Of a stretch of 64,000 bases of DNA, positions 23,478 to 34,999 are shown one piece after another. A program made the translations under genes and the position numbers. Every line of letters starts with the position of its first letter. Within the stretch, counting starts at the first letter, position 1. The notes below the pieces were generated by a model that was not told where the DNA came from, did no database searches, and saw nothing but the letters and a program-made list of their open reading frames with translations. The DNA comes from Pontederia crassipes. Lineage: Eukaryota > Streptophyta > Magnoliopsida > Commelinales > Pontederiaceae. The stretch covers positions 42,696,353-42,760,352 of the forward strand of contig CM060198.1 of assembly GCA_030549335.1 (NCBI GenBank), read 5' to 3'.

Positions 23478-25033
23478 TGATAAATTTTAGTGGCACGACA
23501 CTTTTTGAGAGGAGGATCTCATCCGGATCTTCTACATGTTTTGTATGAAAATTATTTGACAACTTCTTAATGGATTTCTTTTTTTTTTTAAAAAAAACTT
23601 AGATGACAGTAAACATATTTCACTAAAGTAGGAGCAAAACTTCGTAATACTGTTGGCCAAGAAAAAGCACGTTGACGCTTCGATAGAAGTGATCAGATGA
23701 GAGCATGCTCATCGGCGTTGTATGCTTTCAAGTACAAGTGTCATGATGAAGTGTGGTAAGGCATGCAACCCAACAACACATGAAATCTATATGCACAGCA
23801 CAGACACATTGGAATATTCATTTTGTCATAAAGTTGACTTTGGTTCGCAAACAAAGTGGAAAGTTTGCCAACAGAGCATTTGAGGGTGGAGTCTCATCCA
23901 ATGTTATTAAACGGTATGCTTATTTATCCGTTTAGATCTAATTTAAAAAATATTATTAAATCGTTTTGGATCAATTTGAATTGAAAGAAATTGTCGAACC
24001 AGTGCATCAGTGAAAAACTGGCTCTACTCAAATTAATAATTTTCGGAAGACTTTTATAACTAATATATTATTTTAATAAAAATATTAAATCTGATGTGAT
24101 TAATTTAACCATGTCCCAACTAGTACACAGATTTGAATTCCCCTTCGATTATACTAACATTGATCGCAATGTCAAATGATCCCAAAAGATGGCACTATTT
24201 TCCCGGGATTTCTGCAAAAATAAATTTTATTACTTTTTTTTTTACCTTGAAAGAATTGTTCATATGTTGGTAAAATTAAGCTCAGATTTCCATCAAAAAT
24301 ATATTTTGTCGGGCATGCTTTGTCCTGATCAAATTTGCACAGATTGCACCTTCAACACCACGCGGCTTGCAAGTGTGTTGATTTATAAATAAAGTATAAA
24401 TACATCTGGATCCTTATGTCTCCCAACTTGTCTAAAATGATGCTGCAACTCGAGACTTGTTGTGTAAACTTACAGTGCCACTGAGGCGACCAACAGTTCA
24501 AAGTCTGAAAGTTTTTCCTCACTGATCATCTCAGTATGGAGCGTCTGCTTTTCTCTACCAGTTAGCCGACTATAGTACCGTAGTATAATTATTAAAATAC
24601 TTCTCCTTGTTCTCGAAGCTTCCTATAATTGATTTCAAGCCTTATTGCATCCGGTGAACGGTATCAGCATATATAGATGTCAACATATATAGATATGATT
24701 ATGTACTATATCTACTGTGCTTACAGATCATGCACATGAAACTAGAAAGAAAAAAAAAAGAGATCAATAATAGTATCGGTCTTCACTCTTCTAAGCCAAG
24801 ATCATATGTTGATGAAGTACAAGCCAATGCTCAGTACTGTTATATAAGCTTGAATATACCAAAGACGCAGACAGAAGACGAGGAATAGGAAGCTAAAACC
24901 ATGAAGGAAGCTTACTACTGTCTAGATTAGATACTACTGTACCAAAACTCTTGGTCATAAGTAGATTATACATGATAAGTCTGCCTCCACTGTCAAACAT
25001 ACACGAGGCATACTTAATAAGTTCATGCAAGCC
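23478..25033. other. Unannotated, probably host DNA
   Basis: I recognise no coding or repeat feature. The last part (about 24850-25033) should hold the 3' untranslated region of the peptide gene that follows on the minus strand. Confidence 0.5.
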
Positions 25034-25615
25034 TCAAGGCTTTCCCGGATTCTTCGGATCATGACGGCTATTGGCGCCTGATCCAGGGTAGTCATTGATC
25101 TCAAGGTCCATCCTCTCCTTCAAATAGACTCCTTCGTCAACCTCTGGCATTTCTCTAGCTCTTATAACCTGAAAGCAAGAGGAAAAAAAAACGGTAAGAA
25201 TGATCTAATGTCCACGAACATATTAGCCTGAGAACAAATTAAGACGCATGAATATGTTAATCTTTATTCAGATCAATTGTTATTGACAAGTAGCACTACT
25301 GAGGGCGCCATCTTAACTAGGAAGTGTCTTTCAATTAGATCTATATTCAGATCTACAAGATAGAAGAGAGAACCTGGACCGTTTTCTCCACTACTGAAGC
25401 CTGGTGGTGCCATAAGGCAAGAGTTCCTGCAGCAAGCAGAGATCAATAGTCAGACGCAGAGAAAACAAATTGCCTTGTGGTGTATTCTTCTATTTCTAGT
25501 CAGATGCATGTGAGAAAAAAAAAACGGTACTCGGAAGAGGAGTTGCAAACAGGGGGAGAATGCAAGTGAAAAGCAAGAGAGTGGACACGCTGATGAAAGG
25601 CTTCATCCGATCCAT
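25034..25615 (-). CDS. PSY-like secreted sulfated-peptide precursor
   Basis: Minus strand, three exons: 25615-25531, 25426-25374 and 25168-25034. Splice borders are GT-AG (donors GTACCG and GTTCTC; acceptors TTGCTGCAG and GCTTTCAG), and phases 1 and 0 fit exactly, giving 90 residues. Residues 1-25 form a signal peptide (MDRMKPFI, then a leucine-rich core ending LFATP). The middle is short and charged. The C-terminus carries D-Y-P-G-S-G-A-N-S-R-H-D-P followed by a proline-rich tail. The Arabidopsis PSY1 peptide begins D-Y-G-D-P-S-A-N-P-K-H-D-P: the same spacing, seven identities and a conserved basic residue. PSY peptides are tyrosine-sulfated at the DY site and act outside the cell on leucine-rich-repeat receptor kinases to promote expansion. 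Function here is inferred from the motif. The gene has a TATA box and no disabling change. It is the only intact host gene I see. Confidence 0.8.
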
Positions 25616-25728
25616 GAGAGCATGCAGCAGAACTGGCAAAGATCTTCAACAGGCAGATGACTGATTAATATTCCAGAGGGACAACCTTGGCCTTGTCATG
25701 ACAATTGGCATTGGTTGGTGGTTCTGGT

Positions 25729-25737
25729 GTTTATATA
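25729..25737 (-). promoter_or_regulatory. TATA box of peptide gene
   Basis: On the minus strand TATATAAA lies about 115 bases before the start codon at 25615. That predicts transcription starting near 25700 and a 5' leader of about 85-90 bases. Confidence 0.65.
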
Positions 25738-26243
25738 ACTGCAAAAAGACATGGGGGGCACACATCCTATGGTCAACTTCTCGTTTAGAAATGTGTTCTC
25801 TTCTAAAACTTTTTATTTTTTACATTATTTTGGCTCATACCTTTTTCCCTCCCCCCTCCAGGAATGATGACACCGGCACGCCACACTCCCTCAAGGAATA
25901 TGACAGAGATATATATATGAATGGTTTAGGTCCCTCCTCAAGTACAGTGCACAAGTGATGCATGCTGCAGGACTTTGCTCCATGGTGCTGTAGCCACTTT
26001 AGTTTTGCACCACATGCATAAGCATAATTCTGAAGTTTAACAATTAACAATGATGTGGAGTCAATGATTATGAACTATTAAAGCGCTCTAAGAATGGTTA
26101 GTACAATGGCCTGCTGTGCAAAGCGTTCAATTTGCTGCATCAAAAATGCTAGCAGAGGGCAGAAGGGTACACAGGCAGCAGTGCTTAAAGATCTTTGTTG
26201 GATATCACTTACAAGTGTATATCTTCTTCTCCTTTAGTGCCAA

Positions 26244-26711
26244 ATGTTTGGTAAGACTGGGAAAATAGTCCACCCACCCAAAGGAGGAAAAAGGCAAGAC
26301 AGTGTTGATGGAGGATTAGGTCCACCACAACAAAATTGTGTGTGTGCTCCTCCAGTAAAAATGGCAAAGGAGAGCACTACCGGACTTGACAGAAACATGT
26401 CAGAAAGGTGGCTGTGTTCTCACAGAAAGTTATCTGCAAGGAGATCTGATGACATCAAGCTTCTTTTATTACTTGACGGAGCTGCCATTGATCATTACGA
26501 TGGTGGCCAAGTGATTAAGATCATAAGACTGGTTTTCTATTTAGACTTGGCATACTTCCTTCCATGCAATGTGTATTATAAAATTCAAGGGCCAGAGACA
26601 TACTTCTACTTAAAGTCTTCAAGGGAGACTTTGCTTCAGGGGACCATTTTGAGTGGTGACAGAATTCGCCAAGAGAATCTGATTAACAATTGCAGATGTT
26701 GGTGCAATTAG
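26244..26711 (+). CDS. Unrecognised 155-codon frame
   Basis: An open frame of 155 codons in the otherwise unique stretch upstream of the peptide gene. It has no domain I know, no signal peptide and no repeat. The middle 'RRSDDIKLLLLLDGAAIDHYDGG' is mildly hydrophobic. Length alone makes it worth listing in AT-rich DNA. It may still be chance, or one exon of a gene whose other exons I cannot place. Confidence 0.2.
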   Translation: MFGKTGKIVHPPKGGKRQDSVDGGLGPPQQNCVCAPPVKMAKESTTGLDRNMSERWLCSHRKLSARRSDDIKLLLLLDGAAIDHYDGGQVIKIIRLVFYLDLAYFLPCNVYYKIQGPETYFYLKSSRETLLQGTILSGDRIRQENLINNCRCWCN

Positions 26712-26889
26712 TGGAGGGAGGACATTAAAAAATTGAGAAGATCCTTTGGATTCTGCATAAAACCTCATGAACCCTTTCACATGGGTGCATATGGCGGGGA
26801 GAAAAGAGTGTCTTGGTCTTGAATCAATCAGATCTCCAATTTAATAAGGTGTATTGGACACAAACCCATACATTAATATATACACCAAG

Positions 26890-26892
<3 letters not shown>

Positions 26893-26935
<43 letters not shown>
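26893..26935. repeat. (TC)n microsatellite
   Basis: An uninterrupted TC run of 43 bases, about 21 units. It lies about 1.3 kb upstream of the peptide gene start. Confidence 0.97.
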
Positions 26936-26938
<3 letters not shown>

Positions 26939-26939
26939 C

Positions 26940-28103
26940 TACACTTCCACTTTCCAATGTGTATTTGAGGGATGGAAACGTGTCCCTTCCTTTAAATTCT
27001 GACAATTGTTAGGAATTATCAGAGACTAGGAACTAGCATGCGATATCACAAGTTGATAAGATGGTCCGTTGCCACTGAAGTCCCTTGATTAGTTTACTCC
27101 ATCCATTAGATACGACTTTTCAGTAACAACTCGGCTTTGGTCACGGCACCGATCTCAGAACATATTTCGCGTGTGAAGCCCAATACTTTCTTCAGTTTAA
27201 CCATTGAGCTCGCTGTCACTGTCTCGCTGCAGGTTAATCGGAGCGTCTGGCTGCACGTGTTAATTCAAGATAATTGAAGGATAGTCTGAATCAAGGCTCC
27301 TATCAACCTACATCAACTGAGATCAGTTTCAAAGAGTAAATTCTGAATTTGTATCGGCGGTTGATTGCAGCTTTAATTACTCTGTCTGAAATGGGCACAT
27401 CAATTCCAACAGCAAAAAGGTTTTAGCATCATCCCCAGGGACATCTGTGGCGACCATGTTCGGAGGATTTTGATTTGGTTGGGGCGTGGATAGTGGATCC
27501 GCCCAGTGTAGCAATAAAACAGTGCCGCCCGCCAACGTGAAAGGACTCTCCATTAGCTTAGTGTACAGTGGGGATTCTGAAAATGAGAGGTCTAAACGAA
27601 AGTTGGTTGCAAGTTTGTATACTTAGATATAAGCGTGATAATAACTCTCGGCACAAACTTTATAATCATTAATTTGATTAGAGTATCATCAATTTATTTA
27701 TTTTTTCAATAGCCCGCCTCCGGTATTTGGAAGCGGCGTCAACTGTCCAACTCGTTCGGACTAATCATAGGTTGAATGGTCGGCCCCACCATTGAGCACA
27801 ATTAATCCGATAAGGTGACCTCGAGCCGCGTAATGTGACTCTCAATAAAAATTTTCTATATTCACATGAATTCAAATTCGAGACCTAGTGAGAACTACTC
27901 CACAACAATCTTAGAATGATCAATTTATTTTGTGAACTTCAACATTGAATTAGTTGCTAATATATATAAACAGCGGTTCATTTGAGAAAAGGGGAAAAAA
28001 AAGAGAGGTCTAAAAAGGTACACCTTATACCTAGTTGATTCAATTTGTTTGAAAAAATCAACGACAAGTGTACTCATTACTTCCCTTCATCAAAAGATGG
28101 CAA
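26940..28103. other. Intergenic, no gene seen
   Basis: No supported coding frame. A stretch at 27700-27910 ('cctcgagccgcgtaatgtgactctca', 'aattcaaattcgagacct') reads like a dispersed intergenic repeat, but I found no second copy here. Confidence 0.4.
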
Positions 28104-31100
28104 TGTTTAATCCTTCGATTCGAAAATTCATCCTAAAAATTTTGATCATTTAGAGTAATTTTGCGTCGCTATTTCATTCGTCATACATTAATTAATAGCG
28201 GAAGACTTAATAATTTAGAAAAAATTCATAACAAATAAAAACTTTCTATTAATCATATAATAACTAATACTTCAAAAAACATGAAATGCCTAAACCTTCA
28301 TTACATCGTTAACCTCTATAGGACTTTTTTAAACTTGAGCACGTGTAATATTTCATCATGAGCAGCTGCGATCCATCACTTAATTTTGATTACCTACACG
28401 GATTGAGTGCAGGATTTCCTAATTAGAGTATGTAAAGATTATGCATGCATGATAATCTGTCACTATCATATGCTTTTACATGTGATGCATCATTTATCAT
28501 TATTTGGATAGTGGATAAGACATATGACCTAAGATCCATCAAATTTCATTACCTTAGAAAAGAAAAATGAAGGAAAATCATAAACATATAAACATGCATG
28601 CCATGAACTATCTCATAATCCTTAGATGACATTACATCATGCTTATAATTCATTCTTAATATGAAATTCTTGAAACATAATCTTCTTGATTGCTTCACTT
28701 TAGTTAATATGGAATTCTTGAAACATAATCATCTTGATTGCTTCACTTTAGAGTCATCATCAGCAAGTCTCATACCATAGGAACATGCATTCGTATCATT
28801 CACAATGTACGTGACATAACTCCTTAGTTCTTACTTGTTGTTTAACATCTTTCATACTTTACTCATATTTTCTTAGGATTGCTTTATAACCCTTTAGTTA
28901 TATTCTATCATTCTACTTTCTTTCTTTATTATGTGATACTTGTAGTGTTATTTTCATCTTATATTTTTATCACATAATATCATCTTTATTTTGATCCCAT
29001 ATCATAAATCATATCTTAGGAACACACACATCACAATAGTAAGGGACTTTATTTCTAATCATCTTTGGAAATACACACATTTTATGATGAGAGATATTGT
29101 TCCTTAGAAAGAAAATACACAGATGCAGGACTTACTTCTCGGACTTAGGTCCCTTGAAGTACATATATAAGTATAAAACTTTATTTTTCATCTTTACTTC
29201 ATCATCATTTTAACTCTCTTTATTATAAAATAATTTGAAGTTAAAATTCACTTTCATTCTTACTTTACCGTATGATACCTATATTACAAATATCTTTTAT
29301 CTTTACATTGCGAAATCTCAAACACTTTTTAAGTGATGACATTAATTTTTAAGAAGTCTCAATCACCATAAGGTGAAAGATATTTATTTCTTATCTTTAC
29401 ATTCATTGTTTACTTTCATTACATTCATCATATAAAACGCTTCATCTTTGCTTAATAGTTAGTACAAGATAACATCATTATATTAATTAATAGGGCACTA
29501 GAAAATCTCAAACACCTTTCAGGTGATGGCATTATTTTTTAAAGAAGTGTCAGTCACCATAAATAAAAAGTATTTACTTCTGAGAAATCTCAAACACCTT
29601 TTGAATGATAGCTTTATTTCCCAAAGAAGTCTCAATACCTATAAAGTGAAAGACATTTATTTCTTACCCCTATTTCATCTTTATTACATCATTACATTTG
29701 TTCATAAGGCACTAAGAAATTTCAAACACCTTTTGAGTGATGACATTATTTTGAAAAAAAAAGTCTCAATCACCGTGAAGTGAAAGACATACTTCTTACC
29801 CATATTTCATCTTTACCACATCATTACATTAGTTCATAAGGCACTGAGAAATCTTAAATACCTTTTGGGTGATGATATTACCTTAAATACCTTTAGGTGA
29901 AAGATATTTACTTCTTTTCTCATCTTTCAACTTTACTTAATTGAAGGTTCAGGACAACATCATTACAACTAAGCCAAAGGCTTCTAGAAAATCTCAAATA
30001 CCCTTTCAGATGATGATATTATTTCCTAAGAAGACTGAATTACCATAAGGTGAAAGACATTTATTTCTTTAACATAATGAGTGCCGAAGCATATTTTCAA
30101 TTTCATACTTTATTAGGGTCATTGATACATCAAACATTCGCATCAATCTTTCTTCAACTTTTAGCCTAATTACGACTGAGTATATTTAAACGTGTCTAGG
30201 TGATCATCACTACATCAATCATTGTTTCATGAATAGCATCATATATAAAATGTATGAAACGTCATAAAGCATTATACATAAACAAGTAAATGTATTTGGA
30301 ATGTATATAAACAATTAAAGAAAAATGCATAATAGTAACGTAACAATTGTTCACATAAATAATAATAGGTCAACTTTCCTTATTTGACAATTCACATCAT
30401 CAATAAAAAACTTATAGCTCAATAAATAGACGCTCATTTTGATTGATTGTAATTTTCCTGCAAACTACACTTTCATAGGAATCACATATAAAATTTATGT
30501 ATTTTATCTTTTTAAAATTTAATCCCAGAAATTCATACAACTACAAAGATATATTCTTTACATAGTATTCTAGCAACATACACTAAAATATTAATAATTT
30601 AATCTATACTTGTTCTTTTCAGATGATTTCAATTGCCACAAAATGATAATACAACTCTTTACTTAAATTTCAAATCTTAATTCAATATATCTAAATTAAG
30701 ATAGATTTTAGAAATTTGTCTCATTGTTACCCGAGACAACATGTTAGTAGTCCGATTTTTAGATTATAACTATTTGTATACATCTTCAAATCAAATGAAA
30801 TATATATATATTTTTGAAAACTAGACTTCGAGAGCTTTCCATCCATATATTATTTATAATTTTTGAATCAGTAAAACCTATCTAAATAATTATTAAAATA
30901 TAGTCACAAATTTACATAAATCATGAAACCCTCATTTATGCAACCTTCAATCAAAATTTCTATCAAGAACAAGGTGTTCTTGAAACTCTCAATCCAACCA
31001 AAAATATCATTGAAAGAGGAGAGAGAGGTTTGGATCCCTTTTACATACCTATGGTCTTGTTCTTCCTCAATGTCGATCCCCTTTCCCTTGTCCCTCTTTA

Positions 31101-31310
31101 TACTCTTCCTCCTTGTTATTATCTTTTTTCCTCCTCTATGGTTGGAGTCGTCATATGTGAGAAATAGGAAAAGAGAGGAAATGGAGGATTTGGGATTTTT
31201 TTTATAGAGTCTAACTTAGGGTTTCTCCAAGTGTCAAAAGACACTTCATTTAAATTTAAATTTTGGTGGTTAAGATTAATCTTCAACAAACATTTATAAG
31301 TGGATAATTT
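28104..31310. repeat. Family X Gypsy-type LTR, copy 2
   Basis: A diverged copy. The start near 28104 (TGTTTAATCC) corresponds to the TGTAACATCC start of copy 3. Landmarks occur in order: 'acctacacggattgag' at 28395, 'ggattgctttataacc' at 28877, 'ttcatacaactac' at 30531, 'tcaatccaaccaaaa' at 30990, and 'ggtttggatccc' at 31027. It is longer than the other copies because of a tandem array. The right edge is blurred. Short frames inside (29523, 30923) are not genes. Confidence 0.6.
29300..30070 (+). repeat. Tandem array within family X LTR
   Basis: Five to seven diverged units of about 80-170 bases, each with 'gaaatctcaaacacc.tttgagtgatgacattat' followed by 'aagtctcaatcaccataaggtgaaagacatttatttctta'. 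Anchors lie near 29308, 29502, 29581, 29709, 29842 and 29983. Copy 1 has a two-unit version at the matching place, and copy 3 has apparently one. Confidence 0.8.
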
Positions 31311-32059
31311 GGTCGGACTTATTTATAAGTAATTGTTTTATTTTTTATATTTATAAATGGTATGACACACAACTTATAAATTGAAAATAATATATTCTTG
31401 TTAGTTAATCAAAATAATATATCATGATATCAATAGCCGGACAAAGAGGTGCTTAAACATGATATGATAAGACCCGGATGTATCCAAATAATCCTAAAAT
31501 CAATTGGTATAAGAGGATTCATTATTTCTTCAGCTCGTACTGCCAGCAAGCCGACAGTGTAAGTCTAGAAATTGATCCTCTTGAAAAAGCTTTCTTCATA
31601 AAGGTTCTCGAGGATGTGAGCTCCAAGTGCCGGAGGCCACCGATTGTGTTTGGAACCCAACAAAAAATGACGAGTTGCTCCATAGCGGACCCAAATTCAT
31701 GTGGGTGGGGAGGGCAGGGGCGCTAACTTTTAAAATTTTAATTAATTATAATATTAATATATATATGATTAAAATTAAATTAGGCCCCATTAAATAATTT
31801 TAATATGAATTTTTGACATAAAATCTACTTCGCTATGATCATTTCCTTGAGTTGAAATGTTTAAAAGGTTGTGAGTTGCTACCTCATTGACCCCATTCAT
31901 GTCATGAAGCAATCTTTCTCAATTCATTTCTAGTGCACATGTCTATTTCCTTTTATTTTGTTACAAAAAATCATGGAGTTCAAAAGCCGACGGTTATTGT
32001 CGTTGACAATTGGTGTACTCCCCTTGAAATCGATTGGCCCACAATTAATGTCGCGAATG
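31311..32059. other. Flank with possible gene fragment
   Basis: An 82-codon frame at 31478-31726 contains 'SLEIDPLEKAFFIKVLEDV', more protein-like than its surroundings, but I do not recognise it and see no splice partners. The rest is AT-rich with nothing visible. Confidence 0.25.
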
Positions 32060-33568
32060 AATTGCGAAGTGTGTCACGTGATGGATAATATAATAGATGA
32101 TAGAATAAAAATGAGATATAATCATACATGAGTAGCAAAAACATTTCAAAATAGACCATCATAAAAAACACATAGTGGAAGCACAACAATATAATAATAA
32201 CATGAAGGAAGGCCACACCTTGGCTTACGTCTCCGTCCTGACTTCTCGACCTCGAGACTGTTGGAGACTTCACTAAACACCCTTCCTTCATTCCAAATGG
32301 GGCAAGGAAGAAACCCTTTACATCACACCACCTTTTCTCCGCTTCGAGAGGTAAGGCACACCTCTCCTCCTAGCTAGGAAGCTTATTTTTTCTCTAGCCC
32401 GAGAGGTAAAATAAAACCTCTTCTATACATAAGCTCACATCCAAATCTTTAAGCAAATGTTTATCTCTTTTACAATATCAACCTCACAAGAAAAGAAGAG
32501 AGAAAGAAGAGAAGATTCAACAATATGACTCAATAACTTCAAGAAAATGATATTCCATTGATGCTTGATGTTTTCTTTGAATGCTTAATTGATTCTGCAC
32601 CCATTGGACCCCTTTTATAGGTTTCTACAAGTGCTAATCATGTCCAAAAAATATTGCATAATCTTCTCTTTAAAAAATAGTCGTCACTATTCATTAAAAT
32701 CGGTGACCAGTCGACCGCATTTACGGACCGGTCAACATGATCGTTGCACGATTTTTGTGATTTTATCGGTTGATCGGTCGACCAGTCCTTCAACCGGTTC
32801 ATCGACCGACATTGCCTCATCATTTTTGGAATTCATCTTTGCGCCGATTGATCGATCGGTTCTTCGATCAGTTACTCGACCGATATGGTCTCAATATTTC
32901 TTGAACTCGTTGTTGAGTTGATCGATCGACCGGTTTAACAATTGTACCATCGACCGGACCACTCTCATCATTCTATTTGATTGAACTGAGAGATTTGTGC
33001 ATTGACCGGTCATTCGGTATACCTAATCGGTCGACCGGTTTCTTTGACCGTCAGATTGACCAGTCTGCACTGTTTTGAGCATAACTTTCTGCATAATTAT
33101 CCAAATGAGATGATTTTTATTCTATGAAAAGCTAACATAATTCTCTACAACTTTGATATTTCTCTTAATGTAAAGCTTGTGGGAACATAGAATAAAGTTT
33201 AGTATGCTCCCCTATCACTATTACCAATTTTCATTTATATGTTCTCTCTTTTCAAAGAAATAGTAATTTTGAATTTTTGAGTGAAATAAAAAAATAGATG
33301 ATACTTTTACCATAACCTTTTTTGTCTTCACATTTTCAATTCCACATGTCCTTTGCTTTGCGTGTGAGGCACACCTGAAAAACAATCATTTAAACTTTGG
33401 TACCCAAATTTCTTTGAGTCCAATTTTGTTAGTCAAAGTTCCTTTCGGAACCCATATCATCCCATGTTGTGAAGGTTTTCTTATTTTGCATTGATAAGTA
33501 TAATGATCATAAAATCTACATGCAAAACATGTAATATGTGATTTTATATTATAGGAATGATTAGACTT

Positions 33569-33961
33569 TCAATAAGAGTTTTTATTACCAAAATGATCCC
33601 TATGATTATTTTTTGTTTCATGAGAAATACTATTATTTTGTGAATTTTTCAAAAGTTCATATTTCTTCTTTACTTTTTCTAAAGAACATGCTAGTTTTAC
33701 AATTTCACATGCATGTGTAATTTTCAAAGTTTCAATTTCATTTTTGAGGTTTTCATTTTCCATAAAATATGTATCCTTTTCTTCTTTTAAATCTTCAACC
33801 TCATGTCGTAATTTCTCATTTTCCTCTTTAAGTGAGTAATATGTTTTTATAAAGGAGGAAAGTTCTTTATTTACATCTAAAGGAAGGTTTTCTTCGGAAG
33901 AGTTCGATGAGTCATAAATTAAATTTGAAGGATTAGAAATTACCTCATCATTGTGAGCCAT
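33569..33961 (-). pseudogene. Coiled-coil part of Copia polyprotein
   Basis: A 130-codon frame with a serine/asparagine-rich start and a long heptad-like stretch rich in E, K, L and N ('LKEENEKLRHEVEDLKEEKD'). It corresponds in place and style to 57948-58271 of the larger element. Such a coiled coil after the gag zinc knuckle is typical of Sirevirus-type Copia elements. It is separated from gag by frame breaks. Confidence 0.65.
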
Positions 33962-34029
33962 TAAGCATAAGTATGCTTCATCATCGGAAGTGCTCGACGA
34001 GTTACTTGTTTCACTTGACTCTTCATATT

Positions 34030-34735
34030 TTTTCTTATTGCCTCACTGAGATATCTCTTCTTTTTGGTTTTTGTATGATCTTCGGGTAGGCTTCTCTTTC
34101 TTTTTAAAACTTGAGATATTTATCTAATTTTCTTGTGTAGCGGGTGAGTCTCTTTTTGTCCACTTCTTCTTCACTTGAGTCGTCTTCATTTTCGCTTGCT
34201 TTCAAAGCCAATGTCTTCTTTTTGGGAGTATTTGATTTTTCTTCTTCTTGGATTCCGATCTCATAGGTTAATAGTGAACAAATTATATCATCAAAATCCA
34301 GACTATTTAAGTCTTTTTCTTCAATCATGGTCCTCTTTGTATGCCACTTGGAGGTGAGCGACCTAGAAACTTTTTTACTTTTTGAGGGTTAGTTCTTTGC
34401 TCGCCCAAGGAGGCTAAGCCATTCACAATATCATTAAACCGAGCAAACATATCATTTATGGATTCATTATCATGCATTTTGAAAGAATCATATTGATGAT
34501 TTAGAACATTCAATCTAGATTTTTTTCTATAACTTTATTGGTTCCTTGATAAGTAGCGATGAGTTTATTCCAAATCTCAGTTGTACTTTCACAATTAGAA
34601 ATCCGATTAAATTTCGTTGAATCCAAATCACCATAAAATATATTTTTAGCTTTCCAATCCAATTTTGAAAAAAACTTTTTGTCTTTCGTCATGTTCTGAA
34701 GCTAATTTTTCATGTAAATAATAGACTTTTTCAAC
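34030..34735 (-). pseudogene. Copia gag (UBN2-type), broken
   Basis: Three overlapping minus-strand frames (34692-34510, 34513-34325, 34328-34104) together read as Copia gag: 'FNRISNCESTTEIWNKL', 'LNHQYDSFKMHDNESINDMF', then 'DLNSLDFDDIICSLLTYEIG'. The last residues are acidic and basic tracts. The CCHC knuckle expected after them is not intact. Each junction is a frame change. Confidence 0.75.
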
Positions 34736-34922
34736 AATGTATATTTATATCAATAGAATATATGTAGGCTTGAATTCTAATTTTTCAATATGCAAAATTT
34801 GATGCATTTAAATGGGGAGGATGACTAATTGATTGTCCTTTGGCAAAAATAAATCTAGTTGATGCCATAGCCCTTAAGATGGTTAAATTTTAAAAAAATG
34901 ATTAAATCTTAAAACAATTAGA

Positions 34923-34934
34923 TCTGATACCAAT
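34923..34934 (-). other. Primer binding site
   Basis: The reverse complement reads ATTGGTATCAGA directly beside the LTR, matching initiator Met tRNA. It shows that the element is oriented on the minus strand. Confidence 0.8.
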
Positions 34935-34952
34935 TGTAGGATCTCAAGAGGT

Positions 34953-34955
<3 letters not shown>

Positions 34956-34999
<44 letters not shown>
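34956..34999. repeat. (GA)n microsatellite at LTR edge
   Basis: A GA run with one AAAG interruption, about 20 bases inside the LTR edge. The related LTRs at 48539 and 59341 have G-runs at the same place, so this is an unstable position in the family. Confidence 0.9.

Noticed and set aside
24189..24392. 67-codon frame as a gene
   Set aside because: A T-rich chance frame with no supporting signal.
29300..30070. Possible CRISPR-like array
   Set aside because: Units are long, diverged and without constant-length spacers. It lies inside a plant LTR.
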